From: Acidovorax sp. 69
Lineage (GTDB): Bacteria; Pseudomonadota; Gammaproteobacteria; Burkholderiales; Burkholderiaceae_C
DNA: 64,000 nucleotides
Reading direction: 5' to 3'
Assembly: GCF_002797445.1 (NCBI RefSeq)
Contig: NZ_PGEP01000001.1
Location: 4,898,501 to 4,962,500, forward strand
Shown here piece by piece: positions 18,033 through 26,334 of the stretch. The notes beneath the pieces were generated by a model, which had not been told where the DNA came from, did no database searches, and saw nothing but the letters and a program-made list of their open reading frames with translations. The position numbers and the translations under genes are program-made. How positions within the stretch are numbered: position 1 is the stretch's first letter; every line of letters begins with the position of its first letter.

Positions 18033-18517
18033 GCCGCCCGGCCGTTCCAGCGGCTCAGCGCACCGCAGCCGGTCAGGGCCAAGTCACTCCAGTGAGCGCT
18101 GATGGGGCAGCACCGGTGGACCGCAGCGCCTTCATGCGGCTCATCGGTGCCGCACAGGTGCCCGCGCCACAAGGGAAAGTGCATGTGCGCCTGCCCCACC
18201 TGCGCGTGGAGCTGCTCAACCAGCTGCCGGCCGCGCACGGCGGCGTGGTCATGGCACTGCTGGATTCGGTGATGTCGCGCGCCGCGGGCGAGCTGCCGGA
18301 TGCGCCCTCGCAGACTGCTGTGACGGTGGAGATGAGCAGCCGCTTTCACCGCCCGGCACGCGGCGCGCTGCTGGCGGAGGGCTGGGTGGTGCACGCCAGC
18401 CGCAGCCTGTGCAGCTGCGCTGCCCAGCTGATCGACGAACAGGGCCAGGTGGTGGCCACGGCCAGCGGCACCTTCAAGTACTGGCTGGCGCCGGTGACCT
18501 GGAGCTCCATCGAGTGA
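18029..18517 (+). CDS. PaaI-family hotdog thioesterase
   Basis: About 162 residues, with a single hotdog domain after a 40-residue Ala/Gln-rich start. The motif LLNQLPAAHGGVVMALLDSVM near residues 66-86 has the HGG seen in PaaI thioesterases, and the end AQLIDEQGQVVATASGTFKYW closes the fold. It probably hydrolyses stalled acyl-CoAs to recycle CoA. Translation is coupled to the acyl-CoA dehydrogenase by an ATGA overlap. A later in-frame ATG (MRLIGAAQ) could be used, which would remove the low-complexity start. Confidence 0.87.
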   Translation: MSRPAVPAAQRTAAGQGQVTPVSADGAAPVDRSAFMRLIGAAQVPAPQGKVHVRLPHLRVELLNQLPAAHGGVVMALLDSVMSRAAGELPDAPSQTAVTVEMSSRFHRPARGALLAEGWVVHASRSLCSCAAQLIDEQGQVVATASGTFKYWLAPVTWSSIE

Positions 18518-18579
18518 ATATCAGGTAAAAAGTGGCTCCAGCGCTTGTATTGAAAGCGCCAATAGCTATCATTAAAGGA
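18518..18579 (+). repeat. Dispersed repeat A, copy 5
   Basis: ATATCAGGTAAAAAGTGGCTCC, AGCGCTTGTATTGAAAGCGCC, AATAGCTATCATT. It lies between the convergent thioesterase and LysR genes. Confidence 0.72.
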
Positions 18580-18582
18580 TCA

Positions 18583-19497
18583 TCACTCCAGCTGCAGCCG
18601 CCCTTGCGCATCGGCCACCAGCAGCCCCACCAGCTCCTGCGCAAAGCTGGGCAGGGCCTCCAGGCTGCGCACGCAGATCTGCATCTCGCGCACCGACCAC
18701 GCATCTGACAACGGCACGATCGCGATGTCCATGGTCTGGGCGTGGCGGCTCGCGGCGGACTCGGGCAGCACGCCCACGCCCACGCCCGATTCGATCATGC
18801 GGCAAGCGGTCTCGAAGTTGCCGACCTGGATGCGCAGCTTGATCGGGCGGTGCAGCTGGTCGCTGGCCTGGCGCAGAAAGGCATGGATGGCGCTGGACTC
18901 GTGCAAGCCCACATAGTCGAGTTCGAGCGTGTCGGAAAAATCGATCTGCATCTGGCCGTCGAGCGGGTGGCCGCGCGGCACGACCAGCACCAGGCGATCC
19001 CGGTGGTAGGGCAGGGTCTCCAGGTTTTCGGTGCGCACCAGGCCGGCGACGATGCCGATGTCGGTCTGGCCCTCGGTCACCGCCCGCACGATATCGTGGG
19101 ACAGGCGCTCGCGCAGGTCGATGTTCACATCGGGATGGCGGCGCAGAAAATGCCGCAGCACGGGCGGCAAAAACTCCCCCAGCGAGGTGGTGTTGGCGAA
19201 CACGCGCACATGGCCCTTGATGCCACGCACATACTCCTGCATGTCGCCGCGCAGGTGCTCGATCTGGCCCACCACCATGCGCGCATGGGTGACAAAGGCC
19301 TGGCCCGGCGGTGTCAGCGTCACGCCCTGGCTGGTGCGGTACAGCAGCTTGGTGCCAATGCTCTCTTCCAGGTTCTTGATGCGCGTGCTCGCGGCAGGCA
19401 AGGAAATAAAAGACAACTCTGCTCCGCGCGTCATGCTGTTTGCTTCAGCAATGCGCACCATCAAACGCAGATCCACAAGATCGAAATGCATGGCCAT
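18583..19497 (-). CDS. LysR-type transcriptional regulator
   Basis: About 304 residues from MAMHFDLVDLRLMVRIAEAN. The winged helix (MTRGAELSFISLPAASTRIKNLEE) and a periplasmic-binding-like effector domain are plain. It departs divergently from a CaiB-type CoA-transferase, with about 160 bp between the starts, the usual arrangement for a LysR protein controlling its neighbour. A second ATG two codons downstream is equally possible. The effector is unknown; an acyl-CoA or carboxylic acid from the adjacent pathways would fit. Confidence 0.92.
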   Translation of the reverse strand: MAMHFDLVDLRLMVRIAEANSMTRGAELSFISLPAASTRIKNLEESIGTKLLYRTSQGVTLTPPGQAFVTHARMVVGQIEHLRGDMQEYVRGIKGHVRVFANTTSLGEFLPPVLRHFLRRHPDVNIDLRERLSHDIVRAVTEGQTDIGIVAGLVRTENLETLPYHRDRLVLVVPRGHPLDGQMQIDFSDTLELDYVGLHESSAIHAFLRQASDQLHRPIKLRIQVGNFETACRMIESGVGVGVLPESAASRHAQTMDIAIVPLSDAWSVREMQICVRSLEALPSFAQELVGLLVADAQGRLQLE

Positions 19498-19660
19498 GCG
19501 CGCATTGTAGGAAAGCCAGCCCCCTTCCCCTCGCACCAGCCATGGCGCGCACAAACGCCGTCTTCAAAAATGGCAAAGCCGCCCCCAGCCCAGCCGCCCT
19601 AGGATGGCAACCTTGCCTGCACGGTGCAGGCCACCCGACAGGCACCACCGAAAGAACGCC

Positions 19661-20971
19661 ATGACCGCCAGCGAGCAAGCCACCGCCCCTGCCACCCCTG
19701 CCCCGCACGGTGCAGCCCCCCAACGCCCCGGCGCCCTGGGCCACCTGCGCGTGCTCGATCTCTCGCGCGTGCTGGCGGGCCCCTGGTGCACCCAGAACCT
19801 GGCCGACATGGGCGCCGATGTGATCAAGATCGAAAAGCCCGGCGAGGGCGATGACACGCGCCACTGGGGCCCGCCCTTTTTTGCCGACGCGGCCGGCACA
19901 CCCACCGACAACGCCTGCTACTTCGCTGCCTGCAACCGCAACAAGCGCTCCGTCACAGTGGACATGGCCACCCCCGAGGGGCAGGCACTCATCCGCGAAC
20001 TGGCCTGCCAAAGCGACGTGCTGGTAGAGAACTTCAAGACCGGCGGCCTGGCGCGCTACGGCCTGGACTACGCGAGCCTGAGCCGCTTCAACCCACGCCT
20101 GATCTACTGCTCGGTCACGGGCTTTGGCCAGACCGGGCCGTATGCACCGCGCGCTGGCTACGACCTGCTCGTGCAGGCCATGAGCGGGCTCATGAGCATC
20201 ACGGGGCGCGCCGACTCCGAGCCCGGCGGCGGGCCTTTGCGGGTGGGCGTGGCAGTCATCGACCTGTTCACCGGCATGTACGCCACCAGCGCCATCCTCA
20301 GCGCCGTGGAGGCGCGCCACCATACGGGCCGTGGCCAACACATCGACATGGCCCTGCTGGACGTGGCCATGGCCGTGCTGGCCAACCAGGGCGCGGGTTA
20401 CCTCAACACGGGCAACGTGCCCCAGCGCCAGGGCAACACCCACCCCAGCGTCGTGCCCTACCAGGACTTTCCCACGCAGGACGGCAACATGCTGCTGGCC
20501 ATCGGCAACGACGGGCAATTTGCGCGTTTTTGCGAGGCTGCTGACGTGGACTGGGCGCGGGATGCACGCTTTGCCACCAATGCCGGCCGGGTCACGCACC
20601 GCGCAACGCTGATTCCGCTGATGGAGCAGCTCACGCGCACGCGGCCCACGGCCGACTGGATTCGCCTGCTCGAAGACAAGGCCGTGCCCTGCGGCCCCAT
20701 CAACCACATCGGCCAGGCCTTTGACGACCCCCAGGTGCAGCACCGGGGCCTGCGCGTGGAGCAAGAGCGCTACCCGGGCGCCCAGCCCCCAGCGGGCGAT
20801 CACATCAACCGCGTGGTGACAACAGCCAGCCCCATGCGCCTGTCAGACACGCCGCCCACGCTGCGCCATGCGCCGCCCGCCCTGGGCCAGCACACCGAGC
20901 AAGTGCTGCTCGAGCGCCTGGGCGTCGACCCCCAGCGCCTGGCTGCGCTGCGCGCCAAAGGCGTGGTGTAG
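19661..20971 (+). CDS. CaiB/BaiF class III CoA-transferase
   Basis: The 436-residue protein has a proline/alanine-rich start of about 28 residues, then LRVLDLSRVLAGPWCTQNLADMG, VIKIEKPGEGDDTRHWGPP, YFAACNRNKRSVTVD and the putative catalytic Asp201 in VIDLFTGMYATS. It resembles dicarboxylate CoA-transferases such as succinyl-CoA:glutarate transferase, which are often regulated by a divergent LysR gene as here. No glutaryl-CoA dehydrogenase is next to it, so the substrate stays open. It is clearly a different subfamily from the transferase at 2266-3447. Confidence 0.9.
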   Translation: MTASEQATAPATPAPHGAAPQRPGALGHLRVLDLSRVLAGPWCTQNLADMGADVIKIEKPGEGDDTRHWGPPFFADAAGTPTDNACYFAACNRNKRSVTVDMATPEGQALIRELACQSDVLVENFKTGGLARYGLDYASLSRFNPRLIYCSVTGFGQTGPYAPRAGYDLLVQAMSGLMSITGRADSEPGGGPLRVGVAVIDLFTGMYATSAILSAVEARHHTGRGQHIDMALLDVAMAVLANQGAGYLNTGNVPQRQGNTHPSVVPYQDFPTQDGNMLLAIGNDGQFARFCEAADVDWARDARFATNAGRVTHRATLIPLMEQLTRTRPTADWIRLLEDKAVPCGPINHIGQAFDDPQVQHRGLRVEQERYPGAQPPAGDHINRVVTTASPMRLSDTPPTLRHAPPALGQHTEQVLLERLGVDPQRLAALRAKGVV

Positions 20972-21303
20972 TAGCGCAACGACGTAACCGCTCAGCGCCG
21001 CACCCGCCCACCAGGTGCCAGCGCGCGCGCTCCATGGCAGCGCCGTGGCCGCATGGGGGCAGGCCCGCCTGGGTCCGTTGACAAGCGCCCAGCCCCGAAC
21101 TGCCCGCACCGACACTGCCCACGACCAACGGCAGGGCTGCGCCCTGCGGGGCATTGGCGTTGCACGCAGCAACCGCCAGCGCACAATATGCGCCTTCGGC
21201 TGCCCGGGTTCACCGCAAGCTGGGGCCGCCTCAAATATTGGTCAAATCGGCCTCCAGCGCTTGTCTATCAATCGCTGTAAGCTATCAAACGAAGAGCATC
21301 CAT
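20972..21303 (+). other. Intergenic region without a recognised gene
   Basis: About 330 bp between the CoA-transferase and recQ. It is GC-rich, with no convincing coding frame on either strand. Only a copy of dispersed repeat A near its right end and the recQ ribosome site are recognisable. Confidence 0.6.
21249..21292 (+). repeat. Dispersed repeat A, copy 6
   Basis: GGCCTCCAGCGCTTGTC, TATCAATCGCTGTAAGCTATCAAA. It lies immediately upstream of recQ. Confidence 0.65.
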
Positions 21304-23163
21304 TTGTCCCCCGCGCATTCTGTCCTGCAGGACGTCTTTGGCTACGAACAATTCCGCGGCCCGCAAGAGGCCATCGTTGAGCATGTGATTGGCGGCAGCG
21401 ATGCGCTGGTGCTCATGCCCACGGGCGGTGGCAAAAGCCTGTGTTACCAGGTGCCGGCCATCGTGCGCCAGCAGCAGGGGCACGGGGTGACCATCGTGAT
21501 CTCGCCGCTGATTGCGCTGATGCACGACCAGGTGGGTGCGCTGCACGAGGCGGGGGTGAGCGCCGCGTTTCTCAACTCCACCCTGAGTTTTGACGAAGCG
21601 CAGGACGTGGAGCTGCGCCTGCAGACGGGCGATATCACGCTTTTGTATGCCGCACCCGAGCGGCTGAACACACCGCGTTTTCTGGGCCTGCTGGACAGCC
21701 TGTACCAGGGCGGTCACCTTGCGCTGTTTGCCATCGACGAGGCGCACTGCGTCAGCCAGTGGGGCCACGACTTTCGACCCGAGTACCGCGCGCTCACGGT
21801 GCTGCACGAGCGGTATGCCGGCGTGCCGCGCATCGCGCTCACGGCCACGGCCGACGACCTCACGCGCGCCGACATCATCGAGCGGCTGCAGCTGGAAGAC
21901 GCGCGGCTGTTCATCAGCAGCTTTGACCGGCCCAACATCCGCTACCGCATTGAAGAGAAAAAGGACGTCACCACGCAACTGCTGCGCTTCATCGAGCGCG
22001 AGCATGCGGGCGAGGCGGGCGTGGTGTATTGCCAATCGCGCAAGCGCGTGGAAGAGCTGGCGGCCACGCTGAGCGACGCGGGCGTCAACGCCCTGCCCTA
22101 CCACGCGGGCCTGGACACCAAGGTGCGCCAGAAGAACCAGGACCGCTTTCTGCGCGAAGAAGGCATCGTGATGGTGGCCACCATCGCATTCGGCATGGGC
22201 ATCGACAAGCCCGACGTGCGCTTTGTCGCCCACGTGGACATGCCCAAGAACATCGAGGGCTACTACCAGGAGACCGGCCGCGCGGGCCGCGACGGCCTGA
22301 ACGCCGACGCCTGGATGGCCTATGGCCTGAACGACGTGGTCAACCAGCGCCGCATGATCGACGAAAGCCCGGCGGGCGAGGAGTTCAAGGCGGCGCTGCG
22401 CGGCAAGCTCGATGCGCTGCTGGCGCTGGCCGAGGCCACCGACTGCCGCCGCGTGCGGCTGCTGGCGTATTTTGGCGAGGCCTCCACCCCCTGCGGCAAT
22501 TGCGACAACTGCCTGACGCCCCCGGCCATCTGGGATGCCACCGATGCGGCGCGCAAGCTGCTGTCCACCATTTACCGCGTGAACCAGGCCAGCGGCATCA
22601 GCTTTGGCACCGGGCACATCATGGACATTTTGCGTGGCAAGAACACCGAGAAGGTGGTGCAGTTCGGGCACGAAAAAATCTCGACCTTCGGCATTGGCGC
22701 CGACCTGTCCGAACCGCAACTGCGGGGGGTGCTGCGCCAGTTGATTGCCACCGGCGCCCTGGGCCTGCAAAAGGTGATGCTGGAGAGCGGCCACAGCTTT
22801 GACACCCTGTGCCTCACCGAGGGCTCGCGCGCGGTGCTCAAAGGCGAAGTGCCGGTGCAGTTGCGCGAATCTGTGTCGTCAGCCCCCGCCAAACGCACCC
22901 GCAAGAGCAGCGCCCCACCCGCTGCGGCCGCCAACCTGGGGCCCGACGCCCAGGTGCGCTTCATCAACCTCAAGGCCTGGCGCGCCGAGGTGGCGCGCGA
23001 GCACAACCTGCCGGCGTACGTGATCTTCCACGACGCCACGCTGGCGGCCATTGCCGAGCGCAACCCCGGCACGCTCGATGACCTGCAGGGCATCAGCGGC
23101 ATGGGGGCGAAGAAGCTGGAGGCGTACGGGGCGGACGTGTTGAGGGTGTGCACAAGCGCATAG
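21304..23163 (+). CDS. recQ: ATP-dependent DNA helicase RecQ
   Basis: About 619 residues from a TTG codon at 21304, with GAAGAG upstream. The frame is open further left, but only across the repeat and non-conserved sequence. The protein has the RecQ order: [10 protein letters not shown], Walker [14 protein letters not shown] near residue 40, DEAH box [20 protein letters not shown], motif VI GRAGRDG, the RQC zinc site CGNCDNC, and a C-terminal HRDC domain ([16 protein letters not shown]). E. coli RecQ has 609 residues. It is a 3'-5' DNA helicase for recombinational repair. The TTG start is inferred from length and the conserved beginning [13 protein letters not shown]. Confidence 0.94.
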   Translation: MSPAHSVLQDVFGYEQFRGPQEAIVEHVIGGSDALVLMPTGGGKSLCYQVPAIVRQQQGHGVTIVISPLIALMHDQVGALHEAGVSAAFLNSTLSFDEAQDVELRLQTGDITLLYAAPERLNTPRFLGLLDSLYQGGHLALFAIDEAHCVSQWGHDFRPEYRALTVLHERYAGVPRIALTATADDLTRADIIERLQLEDARLFISSFDRPNIRYRIEEKKDVTTQLLRFIEREHAGEAGVVYCQSRKRVEELAATLSDAGVNALPYHAGLDTKVRQKNQDRFLREEGIVMVATIAFGMGIDKPDVRFVAHVDMPKNIEGYYQETGRAGRDGLNADAWMAYGLNDVVNQRRMIDESPAGEEFKAALRGKLDALLALAEATDCRRVRLLAYFGEASTPCGNCDNCLTPPAIWDATDAARKLLSTIYRVNQASGISFGTGHIMDILRGKNTEKVVQFGHEKISTFGIGADLSEPQLRGVLRQLIATGALGLQKVMLESGHSFDTLCLTEGSRAVLKGEVPVQLRESVSSAPAKRTRKSSAPPAAAANLGPDAQVRFINLKAWRAEVAREHNLPAYVIFHDATLAAIAERNPGTLDDLQGISGMGAKKLEAYGADVLRVCTSA

Positions 23164-23248
23164 CCCCGGCGGGGAATGGGCCCGGTGCGTTGTGTGCCCC
23201 GCCGTGGACGGCAGACAAAAACTGCAGCGCAATGCCCGCCCGCAGTGC

Positions 23249-23262
23249 TTGATATGCATCAA
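23249..23262 (+). promoter_or_regulatory. Perfect FNR/ANR box
   Basis: TTGATATGCATCAA matches the FNR consensus TTGAT-N4-ATCAA exactly. It lies between recQ and the DoxX gene, about 180 bp before the DoxX start, so low-oxygen control of that gene is likely. No clear -10 element is seen at the standard class II distance. Confidence 0.65.
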
Positions 23263-23440
23263 TCATTGGGCGCAATATCGTCACCAATGGCGCACCAGTG
23301 TGTCCCGCATTGCCTGATTTATCCACAGATTCACGACCAATACACTGACCTCACCTTCTGTATGAACGGGGTTGCCAGGCAAAGGCCCAAAAGGTTTTCG
23401 CCGCCTCGCACGTGGAAGGGGCACCGTTGTCGAGGTCCTC

Positions 23441-23884
23441 ATGTCATCGCTCCCACTCACGTCTTCTTCGATTGCCTCCCGCGAGGCGAACGATCCCCTG
23501 ATGCGCATCCTGCGCATGCTCGTGGGCTTTTTCTACCTGCCGCATGTGCTGTCCAAGATCGTCGGCTTTGCAGGCACCGCCGTGTTCTTTGGCAAAGCCG
23601 GTTTCCAGCCGCCGGAGGTGTTCGTCGTGTTGTCCGGCGCCATGGAGCTGGCAGTAGGGGTGGCATTGCTGCTGGGCGTGTTCACCAAGTACGCAGCGCT
23701 GCTGTCCGTCGGCCTGATGGTGGTGGCTGCGGGCGCGATCATGATCGTCAACGGTGTAGGCTGGTACTGGAACAAGTCCGGCGTGGAGTACCTCGTGTTC
23801 TGGGCGGTGGCCTCCCTGGTGGTGTTTGCCAATGAATGGCGCAAAGAACCGGGCCTGCTCGGCTGGGTGCCCGGCCGCAGCTAA
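23441..23884 (+). CDS. DoxX-family membrane protein
   Basis: About 147 residues from MSSLPLTSSSIASREAND, with GAGG upstream. Four transmembrane segments are apparent (LMRILRMLVGFFYLPHVLSK, VFVVLSGAMELAVGVALLLG, YAALLSVGLMVVAAGAIMIV, VEYLVFWAVASLVVFAN), as in DoxX/DoxD proteins. The family includes subunits of thiosulfate:quinone oxidoreductase and poorly understood redox-linked membrane proteins. The perfect FNR box upstream suggests oxygen-dependent expression. The frame extends left to 23372 but without membrane character. A strong terminator follows. Confidence 0.85.
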   Translation: MSSLPLTSSSIASREANDPLMRILRMLVGFFYLPHVLSKIVGFAGTAVFFGKAGFQPPEVFVVLSGAMELAVGVALLLGVFTKYAALLSVGLMVVAAGAIMIVNGVGWYWNKSGVEYLVFWAVASLVVFANEWRKEPGLLGWVPGRS

Positions 23885-23911
23885 AACCAGCGCTTATCCC
23901 CAACGCAACCC

Positions 23912-23965
23912 AAGCGACCAGGGCGGCCTACGACACCACGTGGCCGCCCTGGTCGCTTTATTTTT
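23912..23965 (+). terminator. Rho-independent terminator of the DoxX gene
   Basis: A perfect 17-bp stem (23912-23928 with 23942-23958, core GCGACCAGGGCGGCC) with a 13-base loop, followed by TATTTTTG. It ends the DoxX transcript and abuts the nrdD/nrdG remnant. Confidence 0.88.
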
Positions 23966-24214
23966 GTCGTGCATCCGTGGGCTGACCCGGAACGTTGCAG
24001 GGCTGCACCTTCCACTGCGCCGCACCGGCGTTGGCCAGCGCATGGCCCAGCACCTGCAGTTCGTCGGTTGGGAACAGGCCTGCATGCCAAGTGGTGCATA
24101 AAGAACAAGCGCTCGCACCATTTGCGGGTGCAACACAGTGCTGCCGATGTACTTGAACTGGCCATGCTCCTCGCGCATCAGTGCCTCGAAAAAACAGTGA
24201 AGCCTCAGGGGCAA
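23958..24214 (-). pseudogene. Fused remnant of an nrdD-nrdG operon
   Basis: On the minus strand, about 24214-24119 encodes FEALMREEHGQFKYIGSTVL, which aligns with FEALMRQEALQSKYTGGTVL of the intact nrdD in this window; the DNA also matches over roughly 95 bp with small indels. After about 20 bases and a frame change, 24098-23958 encodes TTWHAGLFPTDELQVLGHAL and QWKVQPC. That aligns with the C-terminus of the intact nrdG (TTWHSGLFSAETLCELVTAL, CWALQEC) and ends in its own stop. All sequence between these two parts is missing. It is a deleted, frameshifted relic of a second or ancestral nrdD-nrdG locus, lying on the same strand and downstream of the intact one. Confidence 0.8.
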
Positions 24215-24257
24215 GACGCTCCAACCAAACCGCCGGCCCACGCTGCGAAAGAATTCG

Positions 24258-24285
24258 TTACAACTCTCCGAAACCGGGATACATT
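24258..24285 (+). promoter_or_regulatory. Candidate sigma70 promoter of the exported-protein gene
   Basis: TTACAA (24258-24263) and TACATT (24280-24285) are separated by 16 bases, about 50 bases before the start codon. It is a reasonable but unproven promoter. Confidence 0.4.
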
Positions 24286-24335
24286 CGGCCCGGCACTTCA
24301 ACAGTCAACTCACGCAATCAGGAGAGGGTAAGTCG

Positions 24336-25187
24336 ATGTTTTTCAAGCAATTGGTGGCTATAGCACTGCTCACAGGAACAAGCCTGGCACAGGCCTTCGC
24401 GCCGCAAGCAGGGACCTGGGTTGTGAGCTCAGAACTAGATGGCAAACCGGGCCGAGGATTGGCTCTTGACGTTCAGAACGACACATTCGTCATGCAGATG
24501 TATGCGTACGAGAGCAGTGGCCAACCCACTTTTTATCTGGCAACCGGCAAAATTTCCAATGATCAGGTCTCGGCCCCTTTGATCCGCTACACCGGAGGCC
24601 GCTACCTGGGCAGTGGTCCACTCTCTGGCAAGGAAGCTGGCAATGCAGGCACGGTGAGTTTTCGCTTCACCAGTGGGGCAACAGGCTATATCACTCTCCC
24701 AGGCGAATCAGAAAAGGCCATCTCCCGATTTAACTTCGGCTACCCATTTGCAGCGTCGAGCCTGGTGGGCATATGGAGTCTGACTTCTCTCGGGTCTGAA
24801 GGACTTGTCGCGGATGCCGTGCAACTGAAAAGCAACCTGGGACCGACCTCGAATGGCAATGGCCTTGTCGTGTCATCCGACGGGTTGTTTGGCTGTGAGC
24901 ATCAGACGTCGGGCGGGCTATCTGGCACGGTGCTTTGCATCAAAATCAACGCCCAAGGACAGCTTCTGAGGTCTTATGTTTTCGCTTACAGCGTGAATGA
25001 AGGTGAAGGGTATTCCCAGCGTTCAGGCACCGGCACCCAACAGCTCTTGTCCATTCGCAGACTCACCAACCCACAGGGCGTAGGCACAGGGTTGGTATAC
25101 AAATCAGAAGAGCAGCAGCCCGTGGTCGAGCACCCTGCGTTGCGTTTTCATATGGGTGAAATCGCTACAAGCAGCTCTTTAAACTGA
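24336..25187 (+). CDS. Exported protein of unknown function, lower GC than neighbours
   Basis: This 283-residue protein has a Sec signal peptide (MFFKQLVAIALLTGTSLAQA). The mature part begins PQAGTWVVSSELDGKPGRG, with QMYAYESSGQPTFYLATG. The GxW...GKPGRG...YxYxxxGxPxFYLA pattern occurs in a family of secreted beta-rich proteins in Burkholderiales with no established function. AGGAGAGGG lies upstream. Codon use is visibly less GC-biased than in the flanking genes, and it sits between the intact nrdG and the nrdD'-nrdG' remnant. It may therefore have arrived with the event that rearranged this locus. No function is proposed. Confidence 0.75.
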   Translation: MFFKQLVAIALLTGTSLAQAFAPQAGTWVVSSELDGKPGRGLALDVQNDTFVMQMYAYESSGQPTFYLATGKISNDQVSAPLIRYTGGRYLGSGPLSGKEAGNAGTVSFRFTSGATGYITLPGESEKAISRFNFGYPFAASSLVGIWSLTSLGSEGLVADAVQLKSNLGPTSNGNGLVVSSDGLFGCEHQTSGGLSGTVLCIKINAQGQLLRSYVFAYSVNEGEGYSQRSGTGTQQLLSIRRLTNPQGVGTGLVYKSEEQQPVVEHPALRFHMGEIATSSSLN

Positions 25188-25221
25188 GCTCCGGGGGCAC
25201 ATGGTTGCCCCCCATTGGCAG

Positions 25222-25983
25222 CTACTGCCTGCGCAGTGCAAAAGTGGCAAATTGTGCGGCCCATCGAATCGCTTGCTGTGATGTCACGGTCCAGTGCGCT
25301 CCAGAGGGCCCCCGGCATTCCTGAAGTGCCCAGCAGACCACGCCCTGATCGGACAGTGCAGTGACCAATTCACACAAGGTCTCTGCACTAAATAGCCCCG
25401 AATGCCACGTAGTCCGGCATTCATGCGGCACGCCGCTGGCCACTAACAGACCGAGCGACTCCCACGCACGCACGCCGCTGCCCGGCACACCCGTGATGGC
25501 GTCGTAGTGATGTTTGGGCCCCTTGATGTCCAGGCCCACCCAATCGAGCAAGGGCAACACCGCCGCAAGGCGTTCGGGGTACATGCCGCCGGTGTGCAGG
25601 CCGGTGGCAAAGCCCATCGCGCGGACCTGGGCCAGCGCGGCGGGCAGCGCGGCCTGCAGCGTGGGCTCGCCGCCCGAGAACACGACGCCATCCAGCAGGC
25701 CCCGGCGGCTTTCGAGAAATGCCAGCACCTGCGACCAAGACGTGGCGGTGGGGGCCGCAGCATCGAGCAATTCGGGGTTGTGGCAATAGCTACAGCGCCA
25801 GGGGCATCCCTGGCAGTAGACCACCGCCGCCAGGCGGCCGGGGAAGTCGATGGTGGTGAGCGGCGTGAGGCCGCCCACGCGCAGCGACTGCCCGCTGCTG
25901 ACAGCGATCGGCACGGTGGTGCCGGACGCACTGCCTTGCAGGCTGCGTGTTTCCAGGTCAGCGGCCACAGGCCGATTCAGCAA
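25222..25983 (-). CDS. nrdG: Anaerobic ribonucleotide reductase activating protein (radical SAM)
   Basis: The 253-residue protein has the radical-SAM cluster motif in CQGCPWRCSYCHNPEL (CxxxCxxC, cysteines about 62, 66 and 69), FSGGEPTLQ for SAM binding, and ECRTTWHSGLFS near residue 189. It generates the glycyl radical on NrdD using SAM and an electron. The TTG start at 25983 is preceded by AGGAG nine bases upstream, inside the end of the 62-residue glycyl-radical gene, with a 26-base overlap. A GTG nearby is an alternative. It is third in the order nrdD, tail gene, nrdG, all on the minus strand. Confidence 0.92.
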   Translation of the reverse strand: MLNRPVAADLETRSLQGSASGTTVPIAVSSGQSLRVGGLTPLTTIDFPGRLAAVVYCQGCPWRCSYCHNPELLDAAAPTATSWSQVLAFLESRRGLLDGVVFSGGEPTLQAALPAALAQVRAMGFATGLHTGGMYPERLAAVLPLLDWVGLDIKGPKHHYDAITGVPGSGVRAWESLGLLVASGVPHECRTTWHSGLFSAETLCELVTALSDQGVVCWALQECRGPSGAHWTVTSQQAIRWAAQFATFALRRQ

Positions 25984-26146
25984 AGAACTGGCGCTCCTGG
26001 TGTTCGCCCTGCTTGCCCACGTTGAAGCTGGACACAGGACGGTGGTAGCCCATGACGCGGGTCCAGACCTCGCAGGGCTGGCGCTCTGCGTCGGTGAGCG
26101 GGACGTCGGCGATGGCGGCGTGTTCAGTGGTGGAAAAGTGGCTCAT
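25958..26146 (-). CDS. Separate glycyl-radical tail of anaerobic ribonucleotide reductase
   Basis: A 62-residue protein from an ATG at 26146 with AGGAG ten bases upstream. The sequence ERQPCEVWTRVMGYHRPVSS then FNVGKQGE matches the C-terminal glycyl-radical segment of NrdD proteins (the RVxGY...FNxGK pattern), with Gly33 as the radical residue. The large NrdD product here stops right after its zinc motif and lacks this segment. The small protein most likely docks on NrdD to provide the radical. It overlaps nrdG by 26 bases, pointing to translational coupling. The frame is open upstream to 26236, but the ribosome site fixes the start. Confidence 0.85.
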   Translation of the reverse strand: MSHFSTTEHAAIADVPLTDAERQPCEVWTRVMGYHRPVSSFNVGKQGEHQERQFFAESACGR

Positions 26147-26252
26147 GGATGTGTGCTCCTGGGGGTTGAAAAAGCGGGCTGCAGCGGGCGCTGCGCCGCC
26201 CTGGGGCAACAGGGCGTGGAGTGAACGAGGGTCCATCCTGCCCTGTTGAATT

Positions 26253-26315
26253 ACTATGAAATCAATAGCATTTGGCGCTTTATGAATATGCGCTGCAGGC
26301 CCATTTGATTCATAT
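26253..26315 (-). repeat. Dispersed repeat A, copy 7
   Basis: ATGAAATCAATAGCATTTGGCGCTTTATGAATATGCGCTGCAGGCCCATTTGAT pattern, slightly degenerate. It lies exactly between the end of nrdD and the separate glycyl-radical gene. Confidence 0.65.
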
Positions 26316-26334
26316 TCTTGGAAAACAACCTGGC

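Noticed and set aside
20972..21303. Upstream extension of recQ to 21154
   Set aside because: The extension crosses a dispersed repeat and has no similarity to RecQ N-termini; the TTG at 21304 with GAAGAG fits the family length.
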